Of a stretch of DNA of 64,000 bases, positions 42,794-55,613 are shown one piece after another. How positions within the stretch are numbered: position 1 is the first letter of the stretch; each line of letters begins with the position of its first letter. The notes under the pieces were generated by a model, which worked only from the letters and a program-made list of their open reading frames with translations, made no database searches and was not told the DNA's origin. A program made the translations under genes and the position numbers. The DNA comes from Pratylenchus scribneri (Eukaryota > Nematoda > Chromadorea > Rhabditida > Pratylenchidae). The stretch is from positions 2,604,001 through 2,668,000 of the forward strand of contig JAQSEB010000019.1 of assembly GCA_030063045.1 (NCBI GenBank), read 5' to 3'.

Positions 42794-45026
42794 ATGGATA
42801 AAAATAAAAACCAAACAAAAACAATTTCAAGCTCAACCCAATCTGCTACTATGACATCTTGGATTGGAAAAGCAGCAAATAATGTAAATGTGGAAGAGAA
42901 TAATTCAGGCAATTCATCAAATAAACAAATTGAATTATTGAGGTTTTTTTATTAATTTGGCGAAAAAACATTGAAAATGGTGAAAAGATTTTAGCGGTTT
43001 GTGATAGGCCCATAAATCCTAGGTAAATATTACTCATAGCCCCCATACGTAAAATCAATCAAATGATATAACATTCGATAGATCTCGATGAGCTGAGTCG
43101 GAAAATATAAAAAATTTCAGCGCGCTTGCACTTGGGGCCAAGTTATGGCCAATAAAATTTCATTTACCCCTAAAAGTAAAGGGTCCCCCCTTTGGATGAA
43201 AAATTTTCTAAATTTTTTCATGGTCATATTATAGTTCAATCGAAGCGGCTCGATGAGCTGAGTCAGAATCTGTAATTGGTTTTGCACAATACTCAAAAAT
43301 GAAAAAGTTACGGATATTTTAATCTCGCTGGAATGTGTTGGAACTGCGGAGGAATGTAAGAGTGGACTCCGGAGTGTGCGTAGCCGAAGCGCGGGAACTG
43401 GACGAGCTTGTGGCGAGCAAAGCGAGCCACAAGCTCGTCTGGTCGCGCGGAGGCGGAGCACACGGAGGAGTCCACTCTGAAATGCCCACCGCAGCAGTTC
43501 CAATCCGTATTTCCTTTGCGCAACTTTTTTTTGAATTTCATTGGTTTATAACTTTTTTATTTTTGAGTTTTATAAAAATCTGATGGCAGATTCGGACTCT
43601 GCTCATCGAGACGCGTCGATTGAGCTATAATATGTAAAAATAAAATTTTGAACTTTTTCGACCCAAAGGGGGGACCCTTCACTTTTTCGATTTTCGAGTG
43701 GCCATAACTTGGCCCAAAGTGCAAGCGCACTGAAATTTTTTATATTTTCAGACTCAGCTCATCGAGATCTATCGATTGATATATCATTTGATTGATTTTA
43801 CGTTTGGGGGCTATGAGTAATATTTTCCTAAATCCTATACCAAATCGATAGATATCATCAAGACGCATCGATTGGTATATAATTTGGGCTTGATCAGAAA
43901 ATTGAGTATTAAGCCAGGTTTTTGGTTCAAAACTAAGTTGAAATCCGTTAAACATAAACCATATGAGAATCAAACAATGCGCTCCGAATAGATTTACCAA
44001 ATCGCTGAGCCGCTATTTTCAGTAATTTTCAATGCTCGCCATTTTTAATTTTTTTCACCATTTTAAATATTTTAACTTTAATAAGATATGCATCATCAAC
44101 ACTCGGAAGTGGAAACTTGGCGGATGTTGTTCGCTTACCATTCGGAGAAGACCGAAATGAATGGATCGCCGCAAACAGTAAAATAAATATTATTAATTTT
44201 TAATATTCAAATTCATTGAAGTTTCTGATTTCTTTCGTCAAATTTCAATGCTCTATGGAATGATTGCCGAAAATTGTACCGATGAAAATTGCCCAAGAAT
44301 GAATGCCGGCGATAATCATGAATATTTTTGGTTTCTTTTTTAACATTGAGAATAATTTGACATTTTAAAATTTAGGTCCGATAGCAAAGGAACATTGATA
44401 GAGCCTTGCCCGGCAAATGTTTATATTGATTATTTGCTTAGTTGGGTCCAAGAAGAATTGGATGATGAGAATATATTCCCATCTCTTATTGGTATGAATT
44501 CTATAAATAATTAAAAAATAATATCAGAATTATTTAATTGAATTAAAAATTTTATATAAATAAAAAATAATTTAAAATTTTTACAAATTATAAATTATGT
44601 ATTTTAATAATAAATTACAGGGAAACCTTTCCCGGCCAATTTTTTACACATTGCCCAAACAATAATGAAGCGGCTTTTTCGGATTTACGCTCATATTTAC
44701 CATCAACATTTTGAATTAATTGAAGAGTTGAAGGCAGTCGCCCATTTGAATACTTCCGTAATCTTTTAATATGATCCAATAATTATTTTTAAATTAATTA
44801 ATTAACCAATAAATTTTTTTTATCAACTATAATTAGTTTCATAAAAATATCTAAATATTAAATTAATTAATATTTAATTAAATTATAGTTCAAGCATTTT
44901 ATGCTATTTGTCCGTGAGTTCAATCTGATTGACAAACGTCAAGTTGGTCCATTGGAGGAATTAATTGAGAAATTATTGCCCACTCAAAATAACAGCAACA
45001 ATAATAATGGCCATCAACAAATTTGA
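42794..45026 (+). CDS. MOB1-like kinase activator (MOB/phocein family)
   Basis: Six exons (42794-42942, 44086-44177, 44222-44329, 44376-44491, 44622-44760 approximately, 44890-45026 approximately) encode about 246 residues. Conserved landmarks: [26 protein letters not shown], the zinc ligands in [63 protein letters not shown] (zinc His pair), and [20 protein letters not shown]. The sequence is closest to MOB1 rather than MOB2/3/4, so a partner of NDR/LATS kinases in the Hippo/mitotic-exit type pathway. The N-terminus is a Ser/Asn/Thr-rich stretch. The first intron is about 1.1 kb because of a large palindromic insertion. The C-terminus ends with an Asn-rich run. Confidence 0.9.
42970..44035. 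mobile_element. Giant palindromic (foldback) element in MOB1 intron 1
   Basis: Two arms of at least 400 bp (about 43015-43420 and 43420-43835) are reverse-complementary at about 80 percent; weaker pairing continues to 42970 and 44035. Examples are CATAGCCCCCATACGTAAAA against TTTTACGTTTGGGGGCTATG, and GACGAGCTTGTGGC against GCCACAAGCTCGTC at the centre near 43420, which is GC-rich. Hairpin halves share AATCGATAGATCTCGATGAG with other repeats in the window. No protein is supported: open frames in the centre are read on both strands because of the symmetry. Confidence 0.9.
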
Positions 45027-45365
45027 AAGAAGCGAGAATTTTTATAGAATACATATTTTACATGAATAGAATTTTTAAGATTTCAGTTAATCTTCATTTT
45101 CATTGAATAACAAGTTTGAAAACCATTTATCATGTGAATCTTTTTAAATAATAAACATTGTTTCATTCACATTGTTTCATTTCATGACCCCAACTTAGTT
45201 TTCCCAGCTTGATTTCTTTCCTTAATTCCCATTTCACAGATCCATTTATTATCCCAAAATAAAATATAGAACCAAGACATTGTATTGTATATTTTAATAA
45301 AAATAAATGCCCATTTTATCATTATATTTATATACAATTTGTTGAATTTAAAATACAAAAATATA
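45027..45365. other. 3' flank of MOB1; no gene seen
   Basis: AT-rich, no exon supported. Confidence 0.5.
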
Positions 45366-45538
45366 CCGTAAATCCTTTATAAGTCCACGGGCTTATAATT
45401 TCAGAGGCCTTTCGGAGGGAGAATTTTCTAAGATTTTTAAAACAAAAAATGGTTATTTCGGCTTAATTTCATTTCTAAATTGGTTATTTTTGACATAAAT
45501 TTTTCGAGGGGTGGGCTTCTAATAGAGGATTTACGGTA
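45366..45538. mobile_element. Short MITE with 13-bp terminal inverted repeats
   Basis: Ends are TACCGTAAATCCT and AGGATTTACGGTA, with a few more paired bases inside (for instance CTTATAAGTCCACGGGCTT against GGGTGGGCTTCTAATAG). It is about 173 bp long with no coding potential and A/T at both flanks. A similar start, TACCGTATATACC, is seen at 59383. Confidence 0.7.
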
Positions 45539-46035
45539 ATTTGAATATCGAATTGGTTTGTCGATTTGATCACAAAATTTTTGTACATCAGTCAAATTCA
45601 TGGAAAATAGCAAAATTGTGGAATATTTTTACGGCTTAATATTTTGGCATATTTCGAGGAAAGCTTCACGTCGGAGTCGGACCACATCCGGTGCCATAAT
45701 TCTATGGTCACCAGCATTTTCATCAGATCCCATTTCTTAAAATTAACAAAAAATATATTAAAATTAATTAAATTATTTTTGAACTATTTTATACTTTTTT
45801 GTAGCATTTTATTTCCACTTTTATCAATAATGTTAAAAAGAAGTAGAATAGAAAAATTGAAAAAAATTCCCGAAGAACTTTCCCATCTTCATATATAAAA
45901 TTAAAATATTCAAAATTAAAAATTTTGGTCAGCTATATCCAAAAGCCAATCCTTATGATCTCAATCATGAGAGGCATATTTTCTATCACCAAATAATCAA
46001 CATGGAAAAGGGTTTCAATCATTTTGGATTAAAAA
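45539..46035. other. Possible small exons on either strand, unassigned
   Basis: On the - strand 45732-45625 encodes a 34-residue open segment beginning MGSDENAGDHRIM and ending in TAA. On the + strand 45933-46049 has an acceptor followed by LYPKANPYDLNHERHIFYHQ and a stop, and 45834-45898 is open. None can be linked into a recognisable gene. The + strand exon would overlap the 3' end of the next gene by a few bases. Confidence 0.25.
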
Positions 46036-49000
46036 CTAAAGATAATGCGGTTTGATTCCACCCAAAATACCTTGCATAAATCTGCCGCATATTTTCCTTT
46101 GTCTTTTTGCCAATGTTTCAATCAATTCATCCAAACATTTGCCATTTTTCACCTCTAAAATGCTTTCCTTTACCATTTCAATTTCTTCCATTTTCCCAAT
46201 TGTTTTCATTGTGCTCTGATAAAATTCCCGAATTCTCTTTTCGCTCAACAATTTTTGTTCTTTATTTGGGCAAATTTCTTCAAATTTCAGACAATCAATT
46301 TGCTCGATTAATTCATCAATTTTTCGGACCAATTCCGTGGCATTCCCATTATTTGCACTTTGACACCACCAAAATTTATCTCCTTCACTCCATTCCACCC
46401 AAAATTCCATTCCAATGCATTTTTCCACACCAAAACATTTTGGCATTTTCCATTTTGTTTCCTTTTTTGTATCATTTTGAATTAATTTCAACTTAAATGA
46501 ATCTTCATCATTGTCAAAATTTGTTTCATTTTTCTTTGATTTTTTCTTCTCAGTTGGTTCCACAAAAACCAAATTTTCTACTATTTTTTCATTTTTATTC
46601 TCATCATTTTTATCATCCATCTCATCTCCGTATCCATCCCCAAATCCTGCACTTCTTTTTGCGACTGTTTTAAATCTCGGCGATTTTGCTCCCGGATCCG
46701 CTTTTGGTGGTGAATTTCTTCTTTTTGAGGGCGATACAATTCCTCCACCATCTTTCGTTGCCGATGGGGGAATCACAATTTTGAGTGACTTCTCTAGTAA
46801 TTCTTTCCCTTTTTCTGAATGCTTCCCTTCTTCGAAATGAGCCTTTTTTGTTCCACTTGATTCAATTTGATCGGATGAAATGGTTTTGTCCTTTAATTGA
46901 TGCGGAATATCTCGTTGGTGTTGGGATGATTCTGAATGGATTGGAATTTCCGACTCTTTTGGGTGAATATGTTCCTTGTTATTTTCAGCTGAAATTTATG
47001 AGCAATTCATTAAAAATTTAATTGATCCAAAAAATTTATCATATTAAGTTATTAAAATATTGGAAGGAAAGAGAAATTTAATCTACAAAAATTATTAAAT
47101 TTGATGAATTTTTATAGGAGACTAAAGTATTCATTTATACAAGCAAGGCTATTAAAATATTGAAATAATTATTTAATGAATTTTACAATATTTACCTAAA
47201 TGAGACATATTATGGCCATCAGCAGCAGATATTGGAAATCCACTTGTCATCCTGCTTTCCTCATCCTCTTCTTCTTCCGGAATATCCACCAAATGCATTA
47301 CTTCCTTTTGATTGAATTCATTCAATTTCCTCTTTTGTTCGTCAGTCAATGGAATTTTTTTGTGATTTTTATCAAAAAAGAAATAGTGTAGTTTTTTGGT
47401 GGTTACTCTATGGACCAATTTCGTGTCCTTTGGTATTTTATTTTTATCAATGAATTTAATTCCCTTCGAAGTGGGCGATGAATGGCCTGTGTTGAAGACT
47501 TCTTTGACCGGTAAAATATTAGTAGATTGAAGCGAAGGGACTTCTTGCAGGGATTGTGAACGGATTCGATGAATTAATTCCGGGGATAACAAAGCATTAT
47601 TGTGGTGATATTGTTGATGTCCACCTTCCTTGATATGACCATTTGTGTGGCCATGAAATTCATTTTGATGATGAATTTGCCGTCGGTCATTGTCAACGTT
47701 TTTAATCTTAAATTGTTGGAATTTTAGAATTTTTGGTTAATTTATTACTGTAAATACAGTACAGTATAAATTCTATTTAAATAACAATTTTTACATTGAA
47801 GAAGGCATCACAATTTTTGGTAATTGTTGACATTTGATTTATATGTTTCTGATTTATTTTCAATAAATCGCCCGCTTCACGTTGGTATTTTTTTAAATTA
47901 ACTGAATCATTGCAAATTTTATGCATTTCATTCTTATTTTCTAATGCTGCAGGTTGTAATTTCAAGACTTCCTGTCTTTTTATTACTATTTTGCCATTTT
48001 CCATTTCATATATTTGATGTTGAGGGCACCAATGAATGCTCAATGATGACTAAAAAAGATAATATTATATTCCCAATCGTTCATTATTAAATAAATTAAT
48101 ATTAAAATTGGTTAAAATAAAAATAAATTTTTTAGGGAAATTTTTAATAAAGTTTAAGAATTTTGTCGTAGATTTCTGTGTCCATCTGAAAAGTTTGTGC
48201 CATTTATATTTTAGTACATGGATTGAGCTCTGGATAGCGTAGGCGGTAGAGCTATTAATTTTATTTAAGTATGGAATATGAAAGTTCGATTCCCAGTGGT
48301 GGAAATAATTTTTTCAACATTTTTTTAACTTTTTTTTCGCAAATTATTCTTTGAAACTTGAAGGGCGAACCTGGACCAGTTTAGGCATATTAAATTAGAA
48401 TCTCATAAAATTTAAAAAAAAAAATAACCATATAAATTAGGGCACATCGTTTGGCCAACATCTGATACCATCCGTAACGTTTATCCCTCACAATATTTGC
48501 CTCAATCCAATGTTCAAATTCGCTTTTCTTCCCTCCCCGCTGACAATATTCATCCTTTTCCGTCCATAATTTCAACATTTCTTTTTCACAATTTAATCCC
48601 AATTTAAATGCTTCTCCAATTTTTTGCATCAATTTCCCCGATTCAAGCATTTTCATTTCATTCATCCAATTTTGGCATTCTTTTTGTTCTTTTTGTTCCG
48701 GATATTTACTTATAAATTTTGGATGATGGCCTTTCACAATGAGGAATTGGAGCAGAACATCAGCCATCCAACTCAGCCATAACAGTGTTCTTTTTATATG
48801 TTTTTGCTGAAAATATAATTTTTAATTAAATTGTTTTTACCGTTAGAATGACTATAGGCTAAACGGTAAATATTAAATTATTTAAACTAATGTTGTTCAG
48901 TCGGTTTCGGTTTCAAAAAATCAATGAAATTTAAAACTGAATGAGAATTTTTGTTTTTAAGCAGAAACTACCGAAATCCAAAACCGATATTTTCTAAAAA

Positions 49001-52000
49001 CTGAAAACAAGGTTTTAAAACCGACCCGACACCTTTGTAAATCCGACTTTGAACAACCCTAATTTTAACCTAATAAAAAAAGAGTTAAAAGTCTATTTTT
49101 TTGATAACGTTAATTACATATATTAAAGAATTCTTATAGCAAAATTAAAAAAGAGAAACCGTATTGAATCTATAAATAAAGAATCTTTTCTAATATTTTT
49201 TAATTGTTAGAAATTCAAATGATATTTAAAATTAAATTTAATCTCTTTACCTTAAATTCATTTGTGCAATAATTATGTGCTTTTGTCAATGCATCCTCCT
49301 TTCTTTGCAATTCAATTATCAACCCATTTATTTCATTTTGATTCAAATACTTTTTTTGTTGATTTGCGAAAGCATTATTCTTTTCCGTTTTTATATTGGC
49401 CAATTCCTTCATGAAAAATTTGTGCTCAAATTCATCACAAATTTGTTGACATTTTACTGCCATTTTCGTATCATAAATGTGAATATTTTCAAAATATGAT
49501 TTTTGTATATAATCTTTAATTGGAATTTTGCCGCCGTCCACAGAAACCGAATGTTCTGAATTTAAATTGTCAATGCCACCGTCCATAAAATATTCTCCAT
49601 TTAAATACTGAAAAATTATAAATTAATAAAATTTATATTATTTTAATTATTCTTACTTTGAAAATTGATTTTTCATTTGGATTAGAATGTGAAACAACAA
49701 TTGGTGAATGTTTTTGTTCAACGGCAATTTCCTTCTGCTTTTCCACTTCCTCTTTATCTTTATCGGAAGCAGTGGTTTCACTGCCGCCACCAAAAATACC
49801 GTATGCCATATTTTTCATCGAATTGAGAAAAGAAGGCGAAGAAGGTGCCGAAGGACCTTGATGAGGCGATGATTTTTTAGGCGAAGTTGCCTTTGATGAA
49901 GTGGTTTTTATGGGAATTGGTGCAATGGATAGAGGGAGTGAATGATCATCGTGATGGGATTGAGTTTTGGCAATTGTTTCGAGACGGGATGCAACCTCGT
50001 TCAGAACAGTATCCGTATCCTTTTGATGGGAAGGCAAGGAGTGATGATACTCTAAAAAATGAAATATTTTTAGAGGAATTAATTGCCATTTTTTGTCTAA
50101 AATTTGTTTAAAAAGCACTTTATATCCCCTCTGTGAATAAAAGGTTTAAGGGAGTCCATTAATTAGCCCAAATTAATTTACCCAAAAATAATCATTTTTT
50201 GAGGCCAAATAACTGCCAAATCAGACTTTTTAAAATTCCCTAACCCCTAGCCCTTATTAGCCCCTAATCTAAACATTCCCTGAACCTAACCCTGAGACCT
50301 AATAATACCTAGATATGGTCAAGTTATATGACCTCAAAAATATAATATTTTTCGATATGAAAGAATTTGGGAAATGAATTTTTTGGGTAAATTAATATTT
50401 TCCCAAAGGTTTAATTGCTTTGAAGCTTTGAACTTTCACCTTTCTCTTCCGGGGTGTGAAAGCCAGATTGTTGTTTTGGTGTTGAATGTTTTGAATTGGC
50501 CGTGGATCCATTTTGGCTATTCCTTCCGCTTCCCATTACCATATCCTTCAAACTACCCGTTGCGCTGCCAACTTTCTTGAGGATTGAGCCAAAGAAGCCA
50601 GTGGCAGCAGCAGTAGATGATGATTCTAAAAATCAAATTAATATTTAGGTAATAAAATTAATATTTTTCGACCTTTTTCAACAGATTCATTTTCGTTTAA
50701 TTTTCCCTCCTCAATTTCTACATCATGGTGGGCTATTTCAAACGTTGGTGAATGCGAATTTTTACTTTCCGATGAAGAATTCGAAGATGTGGAAGAATCC
50801 TTTTCCTTTAATGTTTTTGTTCCTAAAACAATGGTGGATGATTTGACTTAAAAAGGCAAATAATATTGAATAAATTTAATTAATATTTCTTTTTTTTTAT
50901 AGATCCCTTCTATTAAGTTTAAAAAAATCAACGAATTTTATTAGAATTCTTTCTCTTTTTTTCTAATTTAACTGTCGTAGAAGTTTCTAGGATGTCCCTC
51001 CATAATTGTTTTCCAAATACAATTATATAATCATACCCTTCTTCTTTTCATGACTTCCACCACTTTCACTGCTACTGCTACTATTTGTTTGAGCACTTTC
51101 CACCAAAACAATATCCGAATCGTGGGAATGATCAGTTTGTATTGTCAATGGTACACTTTCCACTTCTCCATGATATATTTTATCTTTATTACGTTTTGTG
51201 GCCACCAAATGCCCTTCTTCATGGCCTTCATGGATATTTATAACATTGGTTTTCCTTTTTCTTTCCAATTTATCCTCATCCGATTCCAAATCCGAATCGG
51301 AGGATGCATGTCTTATCTCTTAAAATTATTTCACTAATTACCTAAAATTTCATTTACAACCTTTGATTCCAGTAGAAGACCCATTTCCAGATTCGGAATC
51401 ATTCTTTATAATTACTAAAAATAATAAAAAAATATATTAAAAAATAGAGATTAAATTATAATAAAATAATATTATTAAAATATAATTTTTAATTATTTAA
51501 TCACATTTTCCATCGTCTACATCAAAATCATGGAAGGATGATGCAACTAAATATTTTTTTATTTAATTTTAATTTTATATTTAATTTCAAACTTGATCCC
51601 ATTTTTTCTATTTTTCCTTCTTCTTCATATGCTGATTCTGGCTTCATTTGAATATTTTCCATTTTGCTAATTTCACTAATTCCCTGTAATGCCTTAAAAA
51701 TATAATTATAATTATTATTTTTAATTATTTTTTACTTCGTTGGATGGTCCCTCAGGCGAATGGTGAATTGTTGAAATTTCAGGGGATTTTTGCTAAATTA
51801 TAAAAATCTTAAAGAAAGAAAAATTTATTTTCGCAACCTTTTTGTTTCTGCTTAGAAATGCAAATGATGGTATCTGAAATATACATATTGTATCAAAAAA
51901 ATTGTAAAAATATTCACCTTAAGATTAAATCTGTTTAGATATCCGCCTGCATTTTTCTTTGGCTTAACAATATGGACATTTGAAGTCGATGAGGAGGGCA

Positions 52001-52850
52001 TATCATTTTTCACATTATGATGGAAAATTTGCTGAATAATTAATGGCAAATATTTTTAAGAATTAAAAATTCGAATGAAAAAGATTATTTTTTTAAAAAA
52101 AAACAATTTATAAAATTTTTATGAAGTAAATTTAAATTAAATTTATTATTAAAATAATGAAGTAAAATTCAAATTTTACAGTTGTGTGTGCAGGATTGGT
52201 TTCATCATTGCCCGTTGATAAATTTGCACTCTTTTTCAATTCTTCCAAATATCTTTTTTCTGTTTCCTAAATTTCATTTTATTTAAAATAATAAATAATT
52301 TTAATTCCAACTTTTTCCAAAAATATTAATTTCCAAAAATTTTCACAATTTTGTTGCATTCTTCCCATTTGGCCCAGTAAATGGTTCAAAAATCTGGTTT
52401 TCAATGTTTTTTCCAATTCTCTTTTCCATTTCTCCTCTTTTGCCATTTTTTGTCCATATTTTTCCATTATTTCTTTAATTATTTCTTCTTTTCTTTTTAT
52501 AATTTCCTCCTTATGTTCCTTTAATTGTTTACAAAATTTTACCCCTTCCATTTCAATCATTTGCCAAAGGCAAATTTCCCTCTCCGAAAAATTATCCCCT
52601 TCGGCTGAATGTTCTTCGTGCAAATATTTCCTCAATATTTCACCATAATCCAATTTATATATGGAAACCGAAAATAGATTTTTCTGTAAAAAATTATCGC
52701 CCAAAATTTTGTCAAATCTTTCGCATCTCAAATTTTCTTCAAAAATTTGTTCTATTCTTTTATCTATTAAATTTTTCATTGCCGAAATTGAGCCAAACAT
52801 TTTCAACGCCAACTTTTCCAATTTTCGGAGTTTCACTGCAAAATACAAAT
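46036..52850 (-). CDS. Large multi-exon protein of unknown function, disordered centre with Cys-containing helical ends
   Basis: A chain of about 20 or more - strand exons with good splice sites. Those easiest to read: about 52838-52290 (helical, Lys/Glu-rich, few Cys), 52249-52190, 51288-51060, 50110-49670, 49586-49250, 48767-48430, 48043-47790, 47720-47200, 46989-46036. The central exons are Ser/Glu/Lys/His-rich and probably disordered (for example SSSSSESGGSHEKKKG). Two short amphipathic repeats occur, FFGSILKKVGSATGSLKDMV and SFLNSMKNMAYGIFGG. The ends carry Cys motifs (KCQQICDEFEH, CFGVEKCIGMEFW, DEYCQRGGKK). I do not recognise it. The first exon before 52850 was not found, so a signal peptide cannot be shown. 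It might be joined to the next gene or be more than one gene. Confidence 0.5.
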
Positions 52851-53399
52851 ATATTTAAATTTAATTTTTTTAAGTCCAAAATTTTAGATAATTTAGCCGG
52901 CTTAATTGTTTGGCATTCTTACTTTAAAAAATATTATTTGTTGATTTCTTTTATAAATTCTTTTTATTCTCTCTGTATCTAATCTATTTTCATGCTATTA
53001 TCAACTATAATAACCCTAAACTTAATTATGTTAGGGAAGGGATTTATATTGACGAAAAATCCTGAAATATTGATAAAAAATGGCAAAATATTTATGAAAA
53101 TTAAAAAGGTCAATTTTTAAAAAATTTCAAAAAAAACCAATACATGCAATTAAAAATTATTCACATTTGAATTTAAATTATTCAAAAATTTTTCAATTTT
53201 TTTTCAAACAAATTTAAAATTTAATAACCTTCATCAAAAATCTTCAAAATATTGACAACTAAAAAGCCAAAATATTGATAAATAATGACAAAATAGTCCA
53301 TGAAAATCAACAAAAACATTGATAAAAACATGTTTTACTTTAATTTCAAGCTTTTATAAATTCGCAAACTAAATATTGATAACAATATAAAACCGTTCT

Positions 53400-55613
53400 C
53401 TAATTATGGCCAATTAAATAGTTGGCAAAATTAAATATTCCCCAATAAACAAATAATTCCTCCCACTCACATTGTTCATATTCCATCATTCCAATTGCCC
53501 TTTCTTCAATGTATTCCACCTCACTTTCTCCATAGCATTTTCGGTCGAATAATTCTTCCACGTGGCCCCCTTCCCTTCTCTTTTCCACAATATCATTGTA
53601 TATTTCCCCTTTTAGGCCATATACGACCATCATCAACGAAATGAAGGCGTCAAATTTTGGATAGGCCGAACTGTACAATTTTTTCGTTAAATTCCCATGC
53701 CCAAATTGTTCGGAAATTGCTTGAACTGGATTTTTAAATTTCTCAGCCTCATCATAATGTTCCAAAATTTGGCGTAAATCTTGGCCCAAATGAATGGTCA
53801 AAAATGTGGAAATTGCTAAAATTGTGGAATAAATAATAATCTTTTATAATATAAAACCATCATATTTGGCAGCCAAATTCATTGTTTTCAATCGATCTGC
53901 TTGCTTTTTAAAATATTTTTTATTGCCAGCCAATCCTGACATAATCAGCATTTTTTTGCGCAATGAAATTGTCTCATGAATTTGTCTGGAAAATTGAAAT
54001 TTTGCATTAAATTAAGATAATATTTATTGTTGATAGTTAGATAGATATTCGAATAAAGATTTGCTCAATTATTTAGAATATTAATTTAAAATAGTAAATA
54101 TTAATAGATAAGATAATAAAATTGTACTTTTACATATTCATATTATATTCCTGAATTTATTTTCAATTATATTAATATTATTTATATTCAATTATATATC
54201 AATATTATTTTATATTCAATTATATATCAATTAAAAATTATTTTACTTATTCTTCATTTGCCTTTTCCTCTCTTTGTCGGCCTCTATTTTGCCGTGTGCC
54301 GAAAATGATATTGGTAATGCCTTTAGATAATTTGTTACGCCGGAGGGCATTTCCACTGTTTCATCAATGTAATTGAAAAATGGTTCGCAACCAAGTTTCT
54401 CAAATTTTTCCCCAAATTTAATCGCCTCCGGTGATCCAAAATCGATTATTTCCATCAAATTGTCAATTTCTTTGGCAATTTTATTATATTCTTCTTTTCG
54501 GTGTTTTTTCGGATCTTCGGATTGCCAAAATAATTCATCAAAATTTCCACAAAATTGTTCCAATTTTTGAATGACCTACAAAAATTAAATAATATTTTTT
54601 TGGTAAATGCCAAATTTTAGGTTAATAATTTCTATTTTTTATCTTTCCTATATTCATAATAGGAAAATTAAAAATATTTTTTAAAAAAAATATCCTACCT
54701 CTTGAATTTCTTTCTCAACCGAATGTTTATCATAGTGAATCTCTTTATGAACTTGTTTCACTCTTTTCGCCAATATTTTATAGGCAAATTCAATTGTTGG
54801 ATCTTTCTTTGCCCTCGCATTTAAATGAGATGATAGGCTGCAATTTTTTGGATTCTTTTTGCCAAATTTATGGCCAAATTTGTTCTCAAAATGTGCAACA
54901 ATTTGATGCAATTCCCATCTGGTTCGGCCCAAAAGAATGTCCAAGACCATTTCCAAGTCAATTTTTTCCGCTTTAAAATTAGTTATTTTTATAATGATTT
55001 CGTTTTTTTGTGAATTTTACCTTCCAAATGTCTCCCTAATTTCAATGCCAATGCCAATTCCTTCTCCAGAATGAGCGATTCAAATAATGCCACCGAATTT
55101 CCATAATTTTGTGTATTTTTCAATTTTGCAGAGTGCGAATTATTTTTTCGAAACATTGTGTCCAGGCATTCATCTAGGTCATCCTTCAATTATTTTAATA
55201 ATTTGATTATTTAAAATTAATTAAATTAAATTTACATTGTGTTGTTTTTCCACTTTTTTGCAATATAAAATGGACAATTCGGCTCGGCGCCATTGTGATT
55301 CAGGCCCATAAAAGTGGGCCAAATTATCCCAAGTTTCTGGGCCAAAAATGCCACGACTGACTCCATGGAATATATTTTGAAGAATGTCCATTGTCGTTTC
55401 AACATTGGCTGATGCGTCCGGATATTCCCGAATGCACTTTTCCATTTTTGGATTTTGATGCGTAAAACGTTTTCCTCCATAACCTATAATAAAAATAAAA
55501 ATATTCCATCAAAAATATTCACCTTGAATTTGTTGAAAATTTAGACCAAAAATGGCAAATATGAGCAGCCAAATTGGAGGATTCAATTTTTGTTTATCTT
55601 TTGATATTCTCAT
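53400..55613 (-). CDS. Secreted protein of unknown function, helical, Cys-poor
   Basis: Seven exons on the - strand from ATG 55613 to TAG 53400. Exon 1 encodes a signal peptide with the hydrophobic run PPIWLLIFAIFGLNF. The mature part of about 560 residues is helical and charged: MEKCIREYPDASANVE, FYGPESQWRRAELSILYCKK, DDLDECLDTMF, LLGRTRWELHQIVAHFENKF, EQFCGNFDELFWQSEDPKKH, EKLGCEPFFNYIDETVEMP and a C-terminal DLRQILEHYDEAEKF...REGGHVEELFDRKCYGE. Exon joins are in frame and use clear GT-AG sites; one donor lies just before an in-frame TAA near 54245. No family is recognised. Its layout recalls the two other secreted or giant - strand genes of the window, suggesting a nematode-specific family. 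Confidence 0.62.

Noticed and set aside
43117..43583. Arg/Leu- or Ala-rich frames on both strands in the MOB1 intron
   Set aside because: They arise from the GC-rich symmetric centre of the palindromic element and mirror each other.
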